This document shows, one piece after another, positions 1 through 10,852 of a DNA stretch of 64,000 bases. The notes beneath the pieces are model-generated. The model saw only the letters and a list, made by a program, of their open reading frames with translations, did not search any database and was not told where the DNA came from. Origin of the DNA: Diadema setosum (lineage: Eukaryota; Echinodermata; Echinoidea; Diadematoida; Diadematidae). Positions within the stretch are counted from its first letter, which is position 1. Each line of letters opens with the position of its first letter. The stretch spans positions 34,668,385-34,732,384 of the forward strand of contig CM067075.1 of NCBI GenBank assembly GCA_033980235.1, written 5' to 3'. Position numbers and translations under genes: made by a program.

Positions 1-1560
1 ATGACTAACACTCTCCTATTTTCCAATTTAGAAATTTTCTTTGGATTAACGAAACTTTTCTAATTTTCAGATTTGAAACAAACCTTCTGAACAGGGAACT
101 TTATTTCCTTTTCAAATTAATAGTTTGGGTGCCAGAGGCAGAACATTTTTTTTTCTGTCCACCCGATGTGTTTGTGATTGTTTTATCCTACTACAAGAGA
201 TCGGAATTTGGATCTGGTTGATGCAACTCTTGCAAATTCGGAATTACCACCCTCATTCATCATCCATTTTTTTATTTTTCTTTACAATTTTAAATGAAAT
301 AATTGAAAGGAATGTTAATAGCGCCCATCTTCGATGTCTAAAGAAAATAACCGGAATAAGATATGCTCATCCAGATTCGGTTTAAGCTCCCTCGAAATAA
401 GGTAAACCCACCAACTGATTCTCAATTTTTCGCACTATGTACGAAATACTTAGGCCTACTTCAAGATATCAATTATTTGACTGCCGTTTTGGATATATGT
501 CGGCTTATCAGGAATAAAGAATTTGCCGTACACATGGAATTAGTACTATCGCAATAGGTTAAAACTCACAAATCTTTTCAACTTTTTATCATCTAAAACG
601 AAATTTGTCTTATAATGCTTCCAAGGTTATCACTAATTACATTTACTCCAGTGATAATATAAAAAAAAATTCACGCGAAATGAATAAAAATATGAAGCAT
701 TAAAAACTGGTACTTTATCCGTCCTTCGAAGAATCATGATTGACAAGAATCTTTCATTCAGCGACAGAATTTCTAGTCGCTATTTTCAAGCTTGTGTGTG
801 TGCGTGTCATTGTAACAGCCGAGCTGAAATTCGTTAGTCACACAATGACAAAAGATGAATGGGATTTTTTTTTTTCAATGACATTTTATATCTTTGGAAT
901 TCAATGCTGGTATGACTCCCTGCTTTAATTGTCCTTCCTGCGAGAGTGCAGGGTAAGGAACTGAATGGAAAACCCATTAGCGATATTTCTAAAGAAAACG
1001 TCCTATGAGAAGGTGAAGATTCCATATGGATTTTTTTGATGTTTTATTCTATTGAAAGTACAAGAGAAATATAAATTGAAAAGTTTGATAGAAATAAAGT
1101 GATTGTTTGATGGAAATAAAATAAATGAATGAAGACTGTTTGTTTGTTTGTTTGTTTTTTATTTGAGGCGCAATTTCTTAGTTTCACCGTATGATTTTAG
1201 TTGTTGTTGCTGCTGCTGCTGCTGCTATACTGCCATGACTGCTACTGCTGTTTTGTTTTGTGTTGTTTTGTATTTATTTCTGTTTGTTTGTTGTCAAGTT
1301 TTTTTTTATTATTTTTTTTTTTTTTTTTTGGGGGGGGGAACCAAAGAAATGTTATGACGCTGTCCGTATAAATCTACCCCTCCCCCTAAAGATTAAATAA
1401 GTAAAAACGCACACTTGCTTCCTAACTTCTTGCTTTTCCGGAACGATGATGTGTAAGATGGGGCTTACACGCAAACTAAGAACTGTTTTATTGGGGATGA
1501 AGATCCATTTGCATTCAACCAGCACTGATCTCTAGTAGAGATCAGCGATTATTGGCAATA
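1..1560. other. Spacer upstream of receptor gene 1
   Basis: No gene is visible. The stretch is paralogous to the spacers before genes 2 to 6: it shares the 'gtgccagaggcagaac' segment near 128 (compare about 14543), and the 'cagcgacagaatttctag' segment near 758 followed by the gtgtgcgtgtcattgtaacag segment (compare 15195, 16835, 36055, 45415, 53250). It contains T-rich and GCT-rich simple sequence near 1200-1340, including a poly-T then poly-G tract. Short open frames here are low-complexity and unlikely to be coding. Confidence 0.6.
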
Positions 1561-1567
1561 TGATTTC

Positions 1568-1650
1568 TGCGCGAAGAGGTCATCATGGTCATTGCGCAAC
1601 TCGTTCCTACGCGTCTGCGTAGTGCAGGTGTTTTTTTTTTTATTGGTGGT
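1568..1650 (+). promoter_or_regulatory. Conserved promoter-like block, unit 1
   Basis: A block found before every receptor unit. Here it reads ctgcgcgaagagg, attgcgcaactcg, a degenerate GCGTCTGCG (TGCGCCTGCG in other units) and then an inverted CCAAT box (ATTGG, 1642-1646) after a T run. The TGCGC words resemble NRF-1-type half sites; that reading is inference. It lies about 200 bp before a GTAAGT splice donor, a sensible place for a core promoter and first exon. Confidence 0.45.
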
Positions 1651-1848
1651 ACCCAATCTGCGACAATGGTGTGTTCATGGTTTTTGCTTCAAATCCTGTA
1701 GAGTAGATTCCACAATTCCATCTGTCCAGGATGAGGTACAAATAGACATCTTCCGAGAAGTCCAACCCAGGAAGACTACAACACACTGTCAGCTTTGTTT
1801 TCATCATAAGATCCAGTCGTGAATAGAGCGTGAAGTCGGATTTTTACC
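1647..1848 (+). other. Putative 5'UTR exon 1 of receptor gene 1
   Basis: Begins somewhere after the CCAAT-like box (start not determined) and ends at a strong donor, ACC|GTAAGT, with the intron starting at 1849. The block is homologous to five others in the window that keep the same donor. Upstream ATGs occur but their frames are not conserved between copies, so I read it as non-coding. It would splice to the acceptor TTGTTGTAG at 10819, giving a roughly 9 kb intron, much longer than in the other units because of nested transposons. Confidence 0.45.
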
Positions 1849-2999
1849 GTAAGTTGAACCACTATTAGGCCCTATATCCATTTACAGCTTTTCCTTCTAT
1901 TTCTACAGAATATTTTTACGTGGTTGAATGTTCGTTCTCTGATACATCACCCATTACCCTATCTCTTATCACCATCATCATCTCAATTCTCCTCTTTTAA
2001 GTGTTTCTTCCTCTTCTTCTTCATCTTCTTCTTCTGTCTTTCTCGGTTTTACCTCACAGCAAAGAATAAGGTCACAAATTCAAATTTCCATTAATGCACT
2101 TTGCCAAATCTGTTTCCATTAATCCTGGTTTGTGAATGTTTTATGACCCACTTCTGTTATTTCAAGATTTGCCTTAGGCTGCTTCCTCTTCTTTTGTTTT
2201 TGTTTTTTTTTTTCATTTACGAGGTGCATGACATTAACTTTCCACAGCACGTGAAAATTGAAAAGAAATGTATATCAATATATATTTTGTTCGATTGCTT
2301 TTATTTATTTTTTTTTCCAAAACAAACATAACAAAGGAATACATTATAGTCGTCGATCCATATAAGGCTCACCATACTGTAAAATTATTGCAAAATAATT
2401 CAAAAGGAGATCGTACACAAAACAAATGCAAATATTAAAGCTATAATATAGCTTAATGTACGTCATTAAGACAATCAAAATTTAGGGATGAAAATTGAAA
2501 AAAAGAGGATTAAAGGAAGTTGATTTGGAAATTATGGGTTTGTAGTAATGGTAAGGAAAGAAAATCAGGAAACCTTGATCATACCCAGCTGCTTGACACG
2601 GATAGAGGCCTCAAGGTAAAATTGGAAATAAGGCTTGACTTACATAATTTCATGAAGAACGTGTCTCCAAATAGAATTTTGTGACCAACAAGATTTCAAG
2701 TTAGAGAAATTGTACCAAAAGTCGTATAAAGGGGATTTGCACGCAAGTGGGGGGGGGGGGGGGGGGGGGATCAAGGGGATCAATCTGAGCCACCCAAACA
2801 GTAATGGGATCCTTTTACTGAATGACAGTTTTTGTTTTGTATATTGCTTTGTTTTGTTTTTCTCCAATAACATGTTACTAAACATATTAAATAGGTAGCT
2901 CAATCTCCTTACTCAACCTAAAAACTACAAAGAGATGATGATACTGATGATTATGATAATAATGATAATGATCATCAATATAATAGTAGCGTAGGTTTT
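1849..2999. other. Gene 1 intron, 5' part
   Basis: No gene is seen. The first part resembles the start of the intron in the other units (pyrimidine-rich, TTCTTCTTC runs near 2010-2035, and 'gtgcatgacattaactttccacag' near 2222). It contains a G tract of about 20 nt near 2750-2769 and ATG/ATA-rich simple sequence near 2935-2975. Confidence 0.5.
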
Positions 3000-3310
3000 C
3001 TCATTCAATTTCATACTTTTGTCATTCAAATTCATCAATGTACATTCAAATTCACAAAGCGCACGCACGCAAAAATATTCGGGCATTCAAATTCAGAATC
3101 CAAACGATCAACTTCATTTATGGGCGTTCTGTTTCGTTTTCGTGAAATCAAATTCACGATTAGGCATTCAATTTCCAAATGCGAGCACCGAATTTCCTAC
3201 CCGTGTATTCAAATTCATGCGATAGTCCCAACGAGCTCGTTTGGAGCGTTCAATTCAATTTTTAGGCGATCAAGTTCCTAATTCGTGCAATCAATTTAAC
3301 GAGGAAAATG
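3000..3310. repeat. Degenerate CATTCAAATTC array
   Basis: The word CATTCAAATTC or close variants recurs every 20-50 bp from about 3005 to 3300, separated by short variable spacers. The reverse-complement word (GAATTTGAATG) forms similar patches at 4205-4275, 5376-5465 and 9155-9260. The two orientations could be the inverted halves of one older repeat into which later elements inserted. No protein-coding content is seen. Confidence 0.55.
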
Positions 3311-4204
3311 GAGTAGACTTTGAAGAAAGGAAAAAGGGCCAACACAACCAATGAAGGCTTGCATATAGGGCAATTTCATTGTTTACAGGTCCTACAATTG
3401 TACATTGTTCTCTGTTCATGTATTCTTTGTTTTTCATCTCAATGAATTTCAAATTGTAATGGCCACTCAGCAGTGCATCCAAACAACATAACAATTTGAT
3501 CATTATTATTTCTTGATGATACTGCATGCTGACAACGCCCCAACACCAACCACATAATGACAATTCATCAATTTAAAGACAAACTGACACACAATGATCT
3601 CACTTATAGTCCCGCAAAAGTAAACCAATAAGACAGCAATACACAACAAACAAGACGTATAAAATGTTCATGTATCAGTTTCAATATAGTCGAAATTGTT
3701 GTTGTTGTTTTTTCCTGGAAGGTGTCAACCAACCCTCCGTATTATGCTTGTCTGTAGGCCTATACAGTGTCTAATGTTTGTTCGTTTGTTTCATTTTCCA
3801 TCAAAGAAGATGGCTGGATAACCCATATTCAGCTGCAATAGCTGGTGTTCCATATGGGGTCCAGTTGGATGTTCTGCTCTTTACGACGAATAACTGAAGT
3901 GGGATCTTTTACGTGCATGAGTTGTGACTCTCTCACACATAGGACCTCCATTTTATGTAGAATCCGAGGGACATGTGCCTGTATATTTCTTTTCGCTATA
4001 AAAGCGTTCAAAAAAAAAAGAGTTCAAGATTTCCAATGAATAGGTGGGCCTCTACTGCAACATAGATAATAATCATAAATCCCAATATAGGCCCGAGGGC
4101 CTATTCAAAGCCAAATGAAAAACACATGCATACACGGCTCAAAACTAACTAAATCCAAGACTTCTTTTAAATTGAATGCAGTTATTTGGAACATGGTTGC
4201 CTAT
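3311..4204. other. Gene 1 intron, unclassified stretch
   Basis: No gene is seen. A segment around 3885-3990 (starting gtgggatcttttacgtgcat, with 'ggacctccattttatg') looks to me like a dispersed repeat of marine invertebrate genomes, recognised only from memory and not assigned to a family. Confidence 0.35.
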
Positions 4205-4290
4205 TCACGAATTTGAATGACCGACGAGATTCCCGTCGCCAGCTTGACATGAATTTGATTGCTCATTGATGAAATGCGTGCTCCTCTCTT

Positions 4291-5375
4291 AAGGCCGTGC
4301 CACACCTTTCCGGGCAAGCCTTGCGTGCGACTTGCCAAGAACAATTTTTACTACCCGGAGGTCCCCGGAACGAGCCGCACATGACAGTACCTAGCACGTA
4401 TCTCACCCGTAGTCAACCGGAGGTGTGCACGCAAATCTTTTTACCCGCAACCATGTTTAGACCCTGTCACACCTCTCCGGGCAAGCTACGCGGGCTTGTT
4501 GTGTGAAGGGATTTTCCAGCATACCGGACAATTTCTGAGGGCGAACAAGGATTTGGGCGAGTCAGTGCATGTGTCTTACTTGCTGGACGCGTTCTACTTT
4601 GAAATTCTACTTGCGGGTATACTGTGTGACCTCTGTATCAGTCGCGTGGGGGCTGCCAACTCAGTGAAGGAATTCCTCTGAAGGAATGGCAAAAGTCCCA
4701 CGGAATGTCATTATCTTGGCTGCATACGGGGACTGCGAAGTACCTGTGTGGGAGTTGCCTGCGAAGTGCTGCCACTAAGGGCCTCCTACTGGCGTTCTGC
4801 GTGGAGTTCTCCCGCGACTCACCCGGAAAAAGTTTTGGTCATGTTCAAAATATGGCTGCGGTTAAATCGGACTTGCGTGAGCACTTCCGGGCAACTACAG
4901 GCGAGATACGCGCTAGGTACTGTTGGTACAGGTGCGGACCAACTGCGGAGATCTCCGGGTAGTGAATTTGTTTCGCCGCAAGTCAAGCCGCAAAACTTCC
5001 CCAGATACGGTATGACAAGGCCTTGAGAATGCTCAAAACTTGTTCCGAGTGAGTCGTGGGGGTTCGCTCGTAGAGGTACACGCAGAACACCAGTATGAGA
5101 CCCTTACCGGCAGCACCTCGCAGGCAACTCCAACGCAGGTACTTCTCAGTACCCATAAGTCGCTCGTAACAGAAAACGGATCGGTTTCAAAGCTCTCACG
5201 CAGGTTACACGGAATGCACGCAAGTAGAAGCTAAGCAGCACGCGTCTAGTAGGTAAGAAACAAGTGCGAAAATTGCAAACATTCTTGTTCCCCCGCGGAA
5301 AATCTTCTACGTGCTGGAAACTACCTCCTCGCCACAAGCCCGCGTAGCTTGCCCGGAAAGGTGTGACACGGCCTT
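4291..5375. mobile_element. 1.1 kb TIR DNA element, copy 1
   Basis: The ends are inverted repeats: aaggccgtgccacacctttc at the left and the complement of gaaaggtgtgacacggcctt at the right, extending through ccgggcaagc. TTAA sits at both edges (4289-4292 and about 5375-5378), suggesting a TTAA target. The subterminal TIR sequence is repeated inside near 4463 (cacacctctccgggcaagc). A second, diverged copy lies at 61597-62708. No transposase-like protein is visible in any frame, so it is non-autonomous. It lies inside the AT-rich array at 3000-9260. Confidence 0.75.
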
Positions 5376-5465
5376 TAAATTTGAATGTTCGGATAGTGAT
5401 TTTGAATGTTGGGATAGTGAATTTGAAAGCTCCGACAGTGAATTTGAGTGCTCGGATAGTGAATT
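5376..5465. repeat. 21-bp tandem repeat
   Basis: Units of the form GTGAATTTGAAxGCTCGGATA recur about four times with a 21-bp period, ending at the (GAATT/CAATT) tail of the adjoining LINE. Because 21 is a multiple of three, one frame stays open and reads a heptad like DSEFECS; I regard that as a by-product of the repeat, not a gene. Confidence 0.65.
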
Positions 5466-6203
5466 CGAATTCAATTCAATTCAATTCATGCTTTATTTCA
5501 TTTTTCGAAAAGAACATAAACATTTCACTTTCTTTGGTAACAGAGAATAAGGTTGCATAGTCAAGACAAAGTAAATTGAGAAAAATAAAATCGAGGAACC
5601 TTGGAATAAGAAATACGTTGTAATGAAACTTGACTGAAGTGATAAGGACGACATAATACGTGAGACATCGAAAAATGGAGGGACCCACTAAAAAGACAAT
5701 GCTTGTAGAATGTGGGCCCCTCAAGTACAGAATGTCAATAGAAATTGAACGGATGCAAAAAGGGGAAGAAAGACTGGGAATAAAGTAAAAAAGAAAAAAG
5801 TCTGGAAGCCCTCTAGGAAGATAGAGTATCAAACAGACATACATACTCAGGCGAGTAAACAGAAAACGAAACTGGGACGGCGAAACTAATAAAGGGGGAC
5901 TCATAGACAAGACAGAACGAGACAAGACAGAACGAGACAAGACTAATATAACAGGAAGACAATACAACGGACAGAAAGACAGAACAGATCCAGTGATCCT
6001 CGACAGAATTCATTGAAAAAAAAAATGATGGGATGCGTGAAAAGGATACCATTATATAGAAAAGTATAGAGAAATAGATGCAGAAATAATATAAATGAAA
6101 TCAAACCTACTCTGTAGGTGTCTCAGGACAAGAGAGACGAGAAAATACGGTATATCACTTGTAAGCCAAGTTCTTCGAAAGGGAATTGAAATAAGCCAAC
6201 AGG

Positions 6204-8003
6204 CTAATTCAATTCTGTGGGATCATAAAATTGCAATAAAAAAAACTTTAATCTTCTTTTAAATGAATATATAGAGGGGGAATCTTTTATATCATTATTC
6301 AGGGAATTCCAGTAAGTTGGGCCAGTGTAAATCAGTGTGTTCTTAGCAAACATCGTTCGTAAAAGAGGTAAATGAAATTCATTGGAGCGTCGAGAAGGAT
6401 ACTCATGGAATGATTGATTTCTTTGAAACATAGAAGCAAAAATGGACGGGAGTGAGTCGTTGCTGTACATATACATAAATTGCCCCAAATTATATAAAAA
6501 CAAATCTTTAATTTTTAATAGCTTATTGGAGGAAAATAACAAATTTGAGTGGGAGGGTATGGAAGGATAACAGATGATACGGAGAGCTTTCTTTTGTAGA
6601 AGGAACACTCTATCCAGTAGATTCTGATGAGTGTTACCCCATACTAAAACACCATAATTAAGATAAGGCAATATCAATGAAGAATATAACATAAGTAATG
6701 ATTTTTGTGGAATATACGAATTCATTCTATTTATAACGCCTATATTACGCGAGATTGTGTTGGATATATAATCAATATGTAACTTCCAGGAAAGTTTGTC
6801 GTCAACAATAATTCCAAGAAATTTAAGATGTGAAACTCTTTCTAACTGAATATCATTCAAAACTATAGCTGTACTCAGAGTATCAACAGTATTACTGAAA
6901 ATCATGTATTTCGTTTTTTGGGCATTCAAGGATAGTTTGTTGGCTCTTACCCAATTACTCACTTTTTGTAATTCAGAATTAACTTTTTGAACAAGAAAAT
7001 TAGCATCATTGTGGGCAAAAAATACATTAGTATCGTCAGCAAAATGAATGAAAGAAAGTACTTCAGATGCCTGACAAAAATCATTAATATAAGCAATAAA
7101 TAACAGTGGTCCTAATAAACTTCCTTGGGGAACACCACAATTTACTTCTCTTATCACTGAACAATTATCTTTGATTATAAAAAACTGTCTTCTATTTTCC
7201 AAATAACTCTTGAACCACTGCAAGGCCTTCCCACGTATTCCGTAATGTGATAACTTGTGGAGTAGAATATCGTGATCAACAGTGTCGAAGGCCTTGGAGA
7301 AGTCCAAGAAAATACTAATTAAATGAGAATGATTATCAATTGCGTGAGCCACTTTATCAATAAAATATAAAAGAGCATGAGTTGTATTATGCTTCTCTCG
7401 AAAACCGAATTGCGAATTAGTAAAAATATTATGCAACTTCAAAAAACCAATAGTTCTTTTATAAATGAGTTTCTCTAAAACTTTGGACAACGATGATAAT
7501 AATGAAATTGGACGATAATTACTGACATCAGATTTATCACCCTTCTTAAATAATGGAATTACTTTGGCCAGTTTCATCTTGTCAGGAAACACACCGTTAG
7601 AAATTGACAAATTGAATATATGAACAAGTGGATCAACAACTGAAGATATAACACCTTTAAGAATGAAATTATCTATATCATCATACCCAGAACTCCTCTT
7701 GTTCTTAAGAGAAGATACAATATCAATAATCTCATGTCTATTAGTTGGAGTAAAATAAACAGAATTGGAATTGCGCTGGCCTAAATATTCAGTAAAATGA
7801 TGCTCTGACGCACGAATATTTTGGGCGTAACTTTCACCTATCTTTGAAAAGTAAGAATTGAAAGCATTTGCAATGTGAACAGGGTCACTGATGATTTCAT
7901 CATTCAACTTAATGTTGTCGAAACCAGATTTTTTACTCGAGACATTCATAGCTTGCTTTAACACATTCCAAGTATTTTTCATATCAAACTTGTATCTTTG
8001 CAA
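6204..8003 (-). pseudogene. LINE reverse transcriptase region
   Basis: About 600 codons with a reverse transcriptase domain. In order: the IPLFKKGDKSDVSNYRPISL segment (about residues 149-168), DFSKAFDTVDH (234-244, first catalytic Asp), VPQGSLLGPLLF (291-302) and the catalytic FADD box (321-324). A conserved LINE C-terminal region follows, with YWNSL near the end. It begins without its own start codon: it continues the endonuclease frame upstream through a one-base frameshift near 8020. The product would copy LINE RNA into DNA at a nicked target. RT assignment is certain; the clade (CR1/L2/jockey-like) is a guess from memory. Confidence 0.85.
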
Positions 8004-9145
8004 TTGCTTGAAATAGTATCTTTCTTCTCAGAACGTAAAATCATAGTTAGAGTATTTTTATATAAAGTGTATTTACGTTTTGATCGCTCATTTTTTTCCA
8101 ATTTGTATCTATAATACAATCGATTTTTCCTGTTAATCGACCGAAGAATTGATTTTGTAATCCACGGCAACCTAGGTGTCTTTTTATAATCTGGTTTATT
8201 TTTTTGTTTCGGAATTACATTATCCAAATGATAATTAAATGTTTCCATGAAATAATCAAAAGACAAATTAATATCATCACTTTCAAAAGCTCTTGACCAA
8301 TCAACAGTTTCGAGAACCGCATCAAGACTAGCTAGCTTTTCAGACGAGACTCTACGACTCAATAAAGGAGATGAAAAAAATTTAACATTATTAACTGAGG
8401 TTTTAAGCGCAAAATGAGTCATAATTGGATAATGATCTGTCATATCTGAAAGAATTATATAAGAATTAATACGGGGTAGGGTATTACAAAACATATTGTC
8501 GATCAGAGTAGCAGAGTGAACAGTGACACGCGTAGGTTTCGAAATAAGCGGAAGAAAAGAAGAGGACAAAAATGTTTGAAGAAACTCGTGTGCGGCAGTA
8601 TCATTTTCCAACTTGAGTAAGTCAATATTGAAGTCGCCGAGGAAGAAACAATCCTTATTTTTAAAAACTGGGGATTTTATCAAATCTGAAAGGTAAGTTA
8701 AAAAATCCTTGATATTGGAGTTTGGAGGTCTGTACATAATGCCGACCACAATATTCCTAATTCCTGGGATGTAAATTTCTAAAAATAATGATTCAACAAT
8801 ATTATCCATTCTGGAAATATCATCATGAATAATACATTCAAAAGCGTTCGATATGTACAGTGCAACACCTCCACCACTCTTATCGGGCCTGTTATTAGCA
8901 AATATATTGTAGCCGTCAATGTTGAAAAAATTTTCAGTGTTGGAGTTTAACCAGGTTTCACTTAAACCAATAACAGAAAATGCCTGATTTGCATCAGTCT
9001 CTAAAAATAATTTTAACTCATCAAAATGCTTATTCAAACTCCTGATATTTAAATGCAACAAAGAAAATGTATCTTCAGAAAAACTTTCGTAAATATCTTT
9101 ACATTGATTCACAGTAATATATTTACACAACATATTTTCAGTTAA
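7979..9145 (-). pseudogene. LINE AP-type endonuclease region
   Basis: Shows the apurinic-endonuclease-like order used by LINEs for target nicking: LLHLNIRSLN, GLSETWL, a GGGVALYI segment, the metal-site GDFNID, and the catalytic SDMTDHYPI near the C-terminal part. The open frame extends upstream to 9307, but that part is encoded by the surrounding AT-rich array, so I place the element edge near 9145. It lacks a normal N-terminus and ORF1. It runs out of frame near 8020 and overlaps the RT frame by about 25 bp. Confidence 0.8.
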
Positions 9146-9154
9146 CTCTGAATG

Positions 9155-9260
9155 ACCGGATTTTGAATTTGATTGCTGATTCAGTGCTGTGAGCGTGGAA
9201 TGCGTGAAATCGAAAGCTCGGAATAGGAACTTGAATGACAAAAGTATGAAATTGACCGGG
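9155..9260. repeat. GAATTTGAATG patch flanking the LINE
   Basis: GAATGACCG, TTTTGAATTTGATTG, GGAATGCGTGAAATCGAAAGC and GGAACTTGAATGAC follow each other here, matching in style the arrays at 4205-4275 and 5376-5465. This is the far side of the array interrupted by the LINE. Confidence 0.45.
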
Positions 9261-10819
9261 AAACCTATAATACCAATATTGAAAATAGTAATGATAACAA
9301 TGATCACTATCCATTATGGGAATTATTTGGGGACAAAATGCTATAATTGAATCCCCCTCCCTTTTCTTTTCTTTTCTGGTAACTTGGGTTCGATCTTGAT
9401 AGCAGCGTTGTGCCCTTGGCCTGATAATTTGCTTAACACGCAATTGTATATCACAGCATTTGGGGATTCTGCATGACCAATGAAACATAATTATGAATGG
9501 AGTTAAGATTACTTTCTTGACAGTTTTCCAATTTCACCTCTAAGAACCATTCTTTAAGAAACAAAGATTACATAATGATTTCTGAATAACATTTAGATGT
9601 CGCTGACTATTATATAATACTTTTACACATAATTCACAGAAAGCGAACATCATTCGATCAAAAGTGCTTCATATTCGGTTAACAAAGTACAAGGGAACAA
9701 ATGCCGTATCTTTGAAGAAAATATCGATAGAGCAATTGTCGGGGCATTATTGTTTCAGCGAGACAAACACACGCATTTTCTGAGTAAATTTTGGCGGAGC
9801 AAATGTTGCATCTACGAAGCAAATTTTAGGCGGAGCAAATCTCGACGGATCAAAATAGTGCTAATGGAATATTGCTTGTAGTACGTGCATGTTTCTGTTT
9901 GCGATATTAGCTTTGATGTGATCTTTAGTATGGTTTAGAATAGACTAGAAATTACTCTACTCCCAATATACCTGTGTAAGACTGTCCATTATTCATGGGC
10001 TCACCTAAAATTATTTTCCTGTGGTATCAACAGCTATTGTATTTCAATAAAAGGTGCTTTTTCACAAGTGCCTTGATTGGTCCAAGCATCTCGTGCCATG
10101 GTGCCTAATTGACTTTTGACCTATGACGAGCTGGGAGTATGAAGGTTATATTATTTGGAAGAAAAGAAAAAAATGAATATAGTTAAGTAGTGGCCTTTGT
10201 TTGCTCAGGAAAATAATTGGACCAAACGTCTGCTTCCAGATGGTGTTCTATACATGAATTTGAGGACTGTTTCATATGAAAAATTATTTATATATTATCT
10301 ATTTATAATTATTTTCAGTGTTTTCAATTCAAGGATTAACAATTGGAGCTGGCAAAAAAAAATGTAAATGGGTACAAATACTCAGTACTCTTTTTTAGAG
10401 ATGAAGTAATTACATTTTTGTTTTATTAAAACTTGCCTATGCCATGGTGCAATATGTGATGTATGGTAAAATCAGGGCATTGTACAAGGCAAGAAGAGAC
10501 TTTTCTTTCGGAAGAACTTCAAACTTGAATATTGTAAGTTATCAGAGTGCACTTTTTAAGCGAGTGCTTGGCAAAAGAGTGGCAAACAACAAAAGCCGAT
10601 GTGGTATATATGAATTCTACAAATTATGGAATTAGGTTTTTTAGGGAAATGGAAAAGCGTATTCTGTAATTTCTTTTTTTTTTCCATTTTCCGGCGATTT
10701 TGATAATTTGAACTTACGTAGTAAAGCTTAATCTCCGTTGCGTTATTACCTGCTTGAATGTTTAAATGCGTCATTTCAAAACTTAATTCGAATCCAATGG
10801 TTTATCTTTCTTGTTGTAG
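9261..10819. other. Gene 1 intron, 3' part and acceptor
   Basis: No gene. From about 10340 onward the sequence is paralogous to the ends of the other introns: 'ggcaaaagagtggcaaacaac', then 'ttccggcgattttgataat', 'cctgcttgaatg' and 'atttcaaaacttaattcgaa'. It ends with the pyrimidine-rich acceptor TTTATCTTTCTTGTTGTAG, cut after 10819. Confidence 0.55.
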
Positions 10820-10852
10820 GAGATATCAGAGACTGACACATGCGTCTCCATC

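Larger units (their letters stand above)
5466..9145 (-). mobile_element. 5'-truncated non-LTR retrotransposon (LINE)
   Basis: Reads on the minus strand: endonuclease domain (to about 7979), reverse transcriptase (8003-6204), then roughly 740 bp of 3' UTR ending in a short AATTC-type repeat tail instead of poly-A, as in CR1/L2/jockey-like groups. There is no ORF1; the 5' edge near 9145 abuts GAATTTGAATG-type array sequence. Other 3' ends of the same or a related family occur at 47731-47940, 52205-52520 and 58675-59066, sharing for example a cccacat/ct-ctacaagc segment followed by a tgggtcc-type segment. One frameshift separates the endonuclease and RT frames, so this copy is dead. Confidence 0.85.

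Noticed and set aside
5311..5550. DSEFECS heptad-repeat frame
   Set aside because: The 21-bp tandem repeat keeps a frame open by chance; no start or context for a gene.
5476..5967. 163-codon minus frame in the LINE 3' end
   Set aside because: Lies in the 3' UTR of the LINE after the RT stop; low-complexity Ser/Leu/Phe-rich, no motif.
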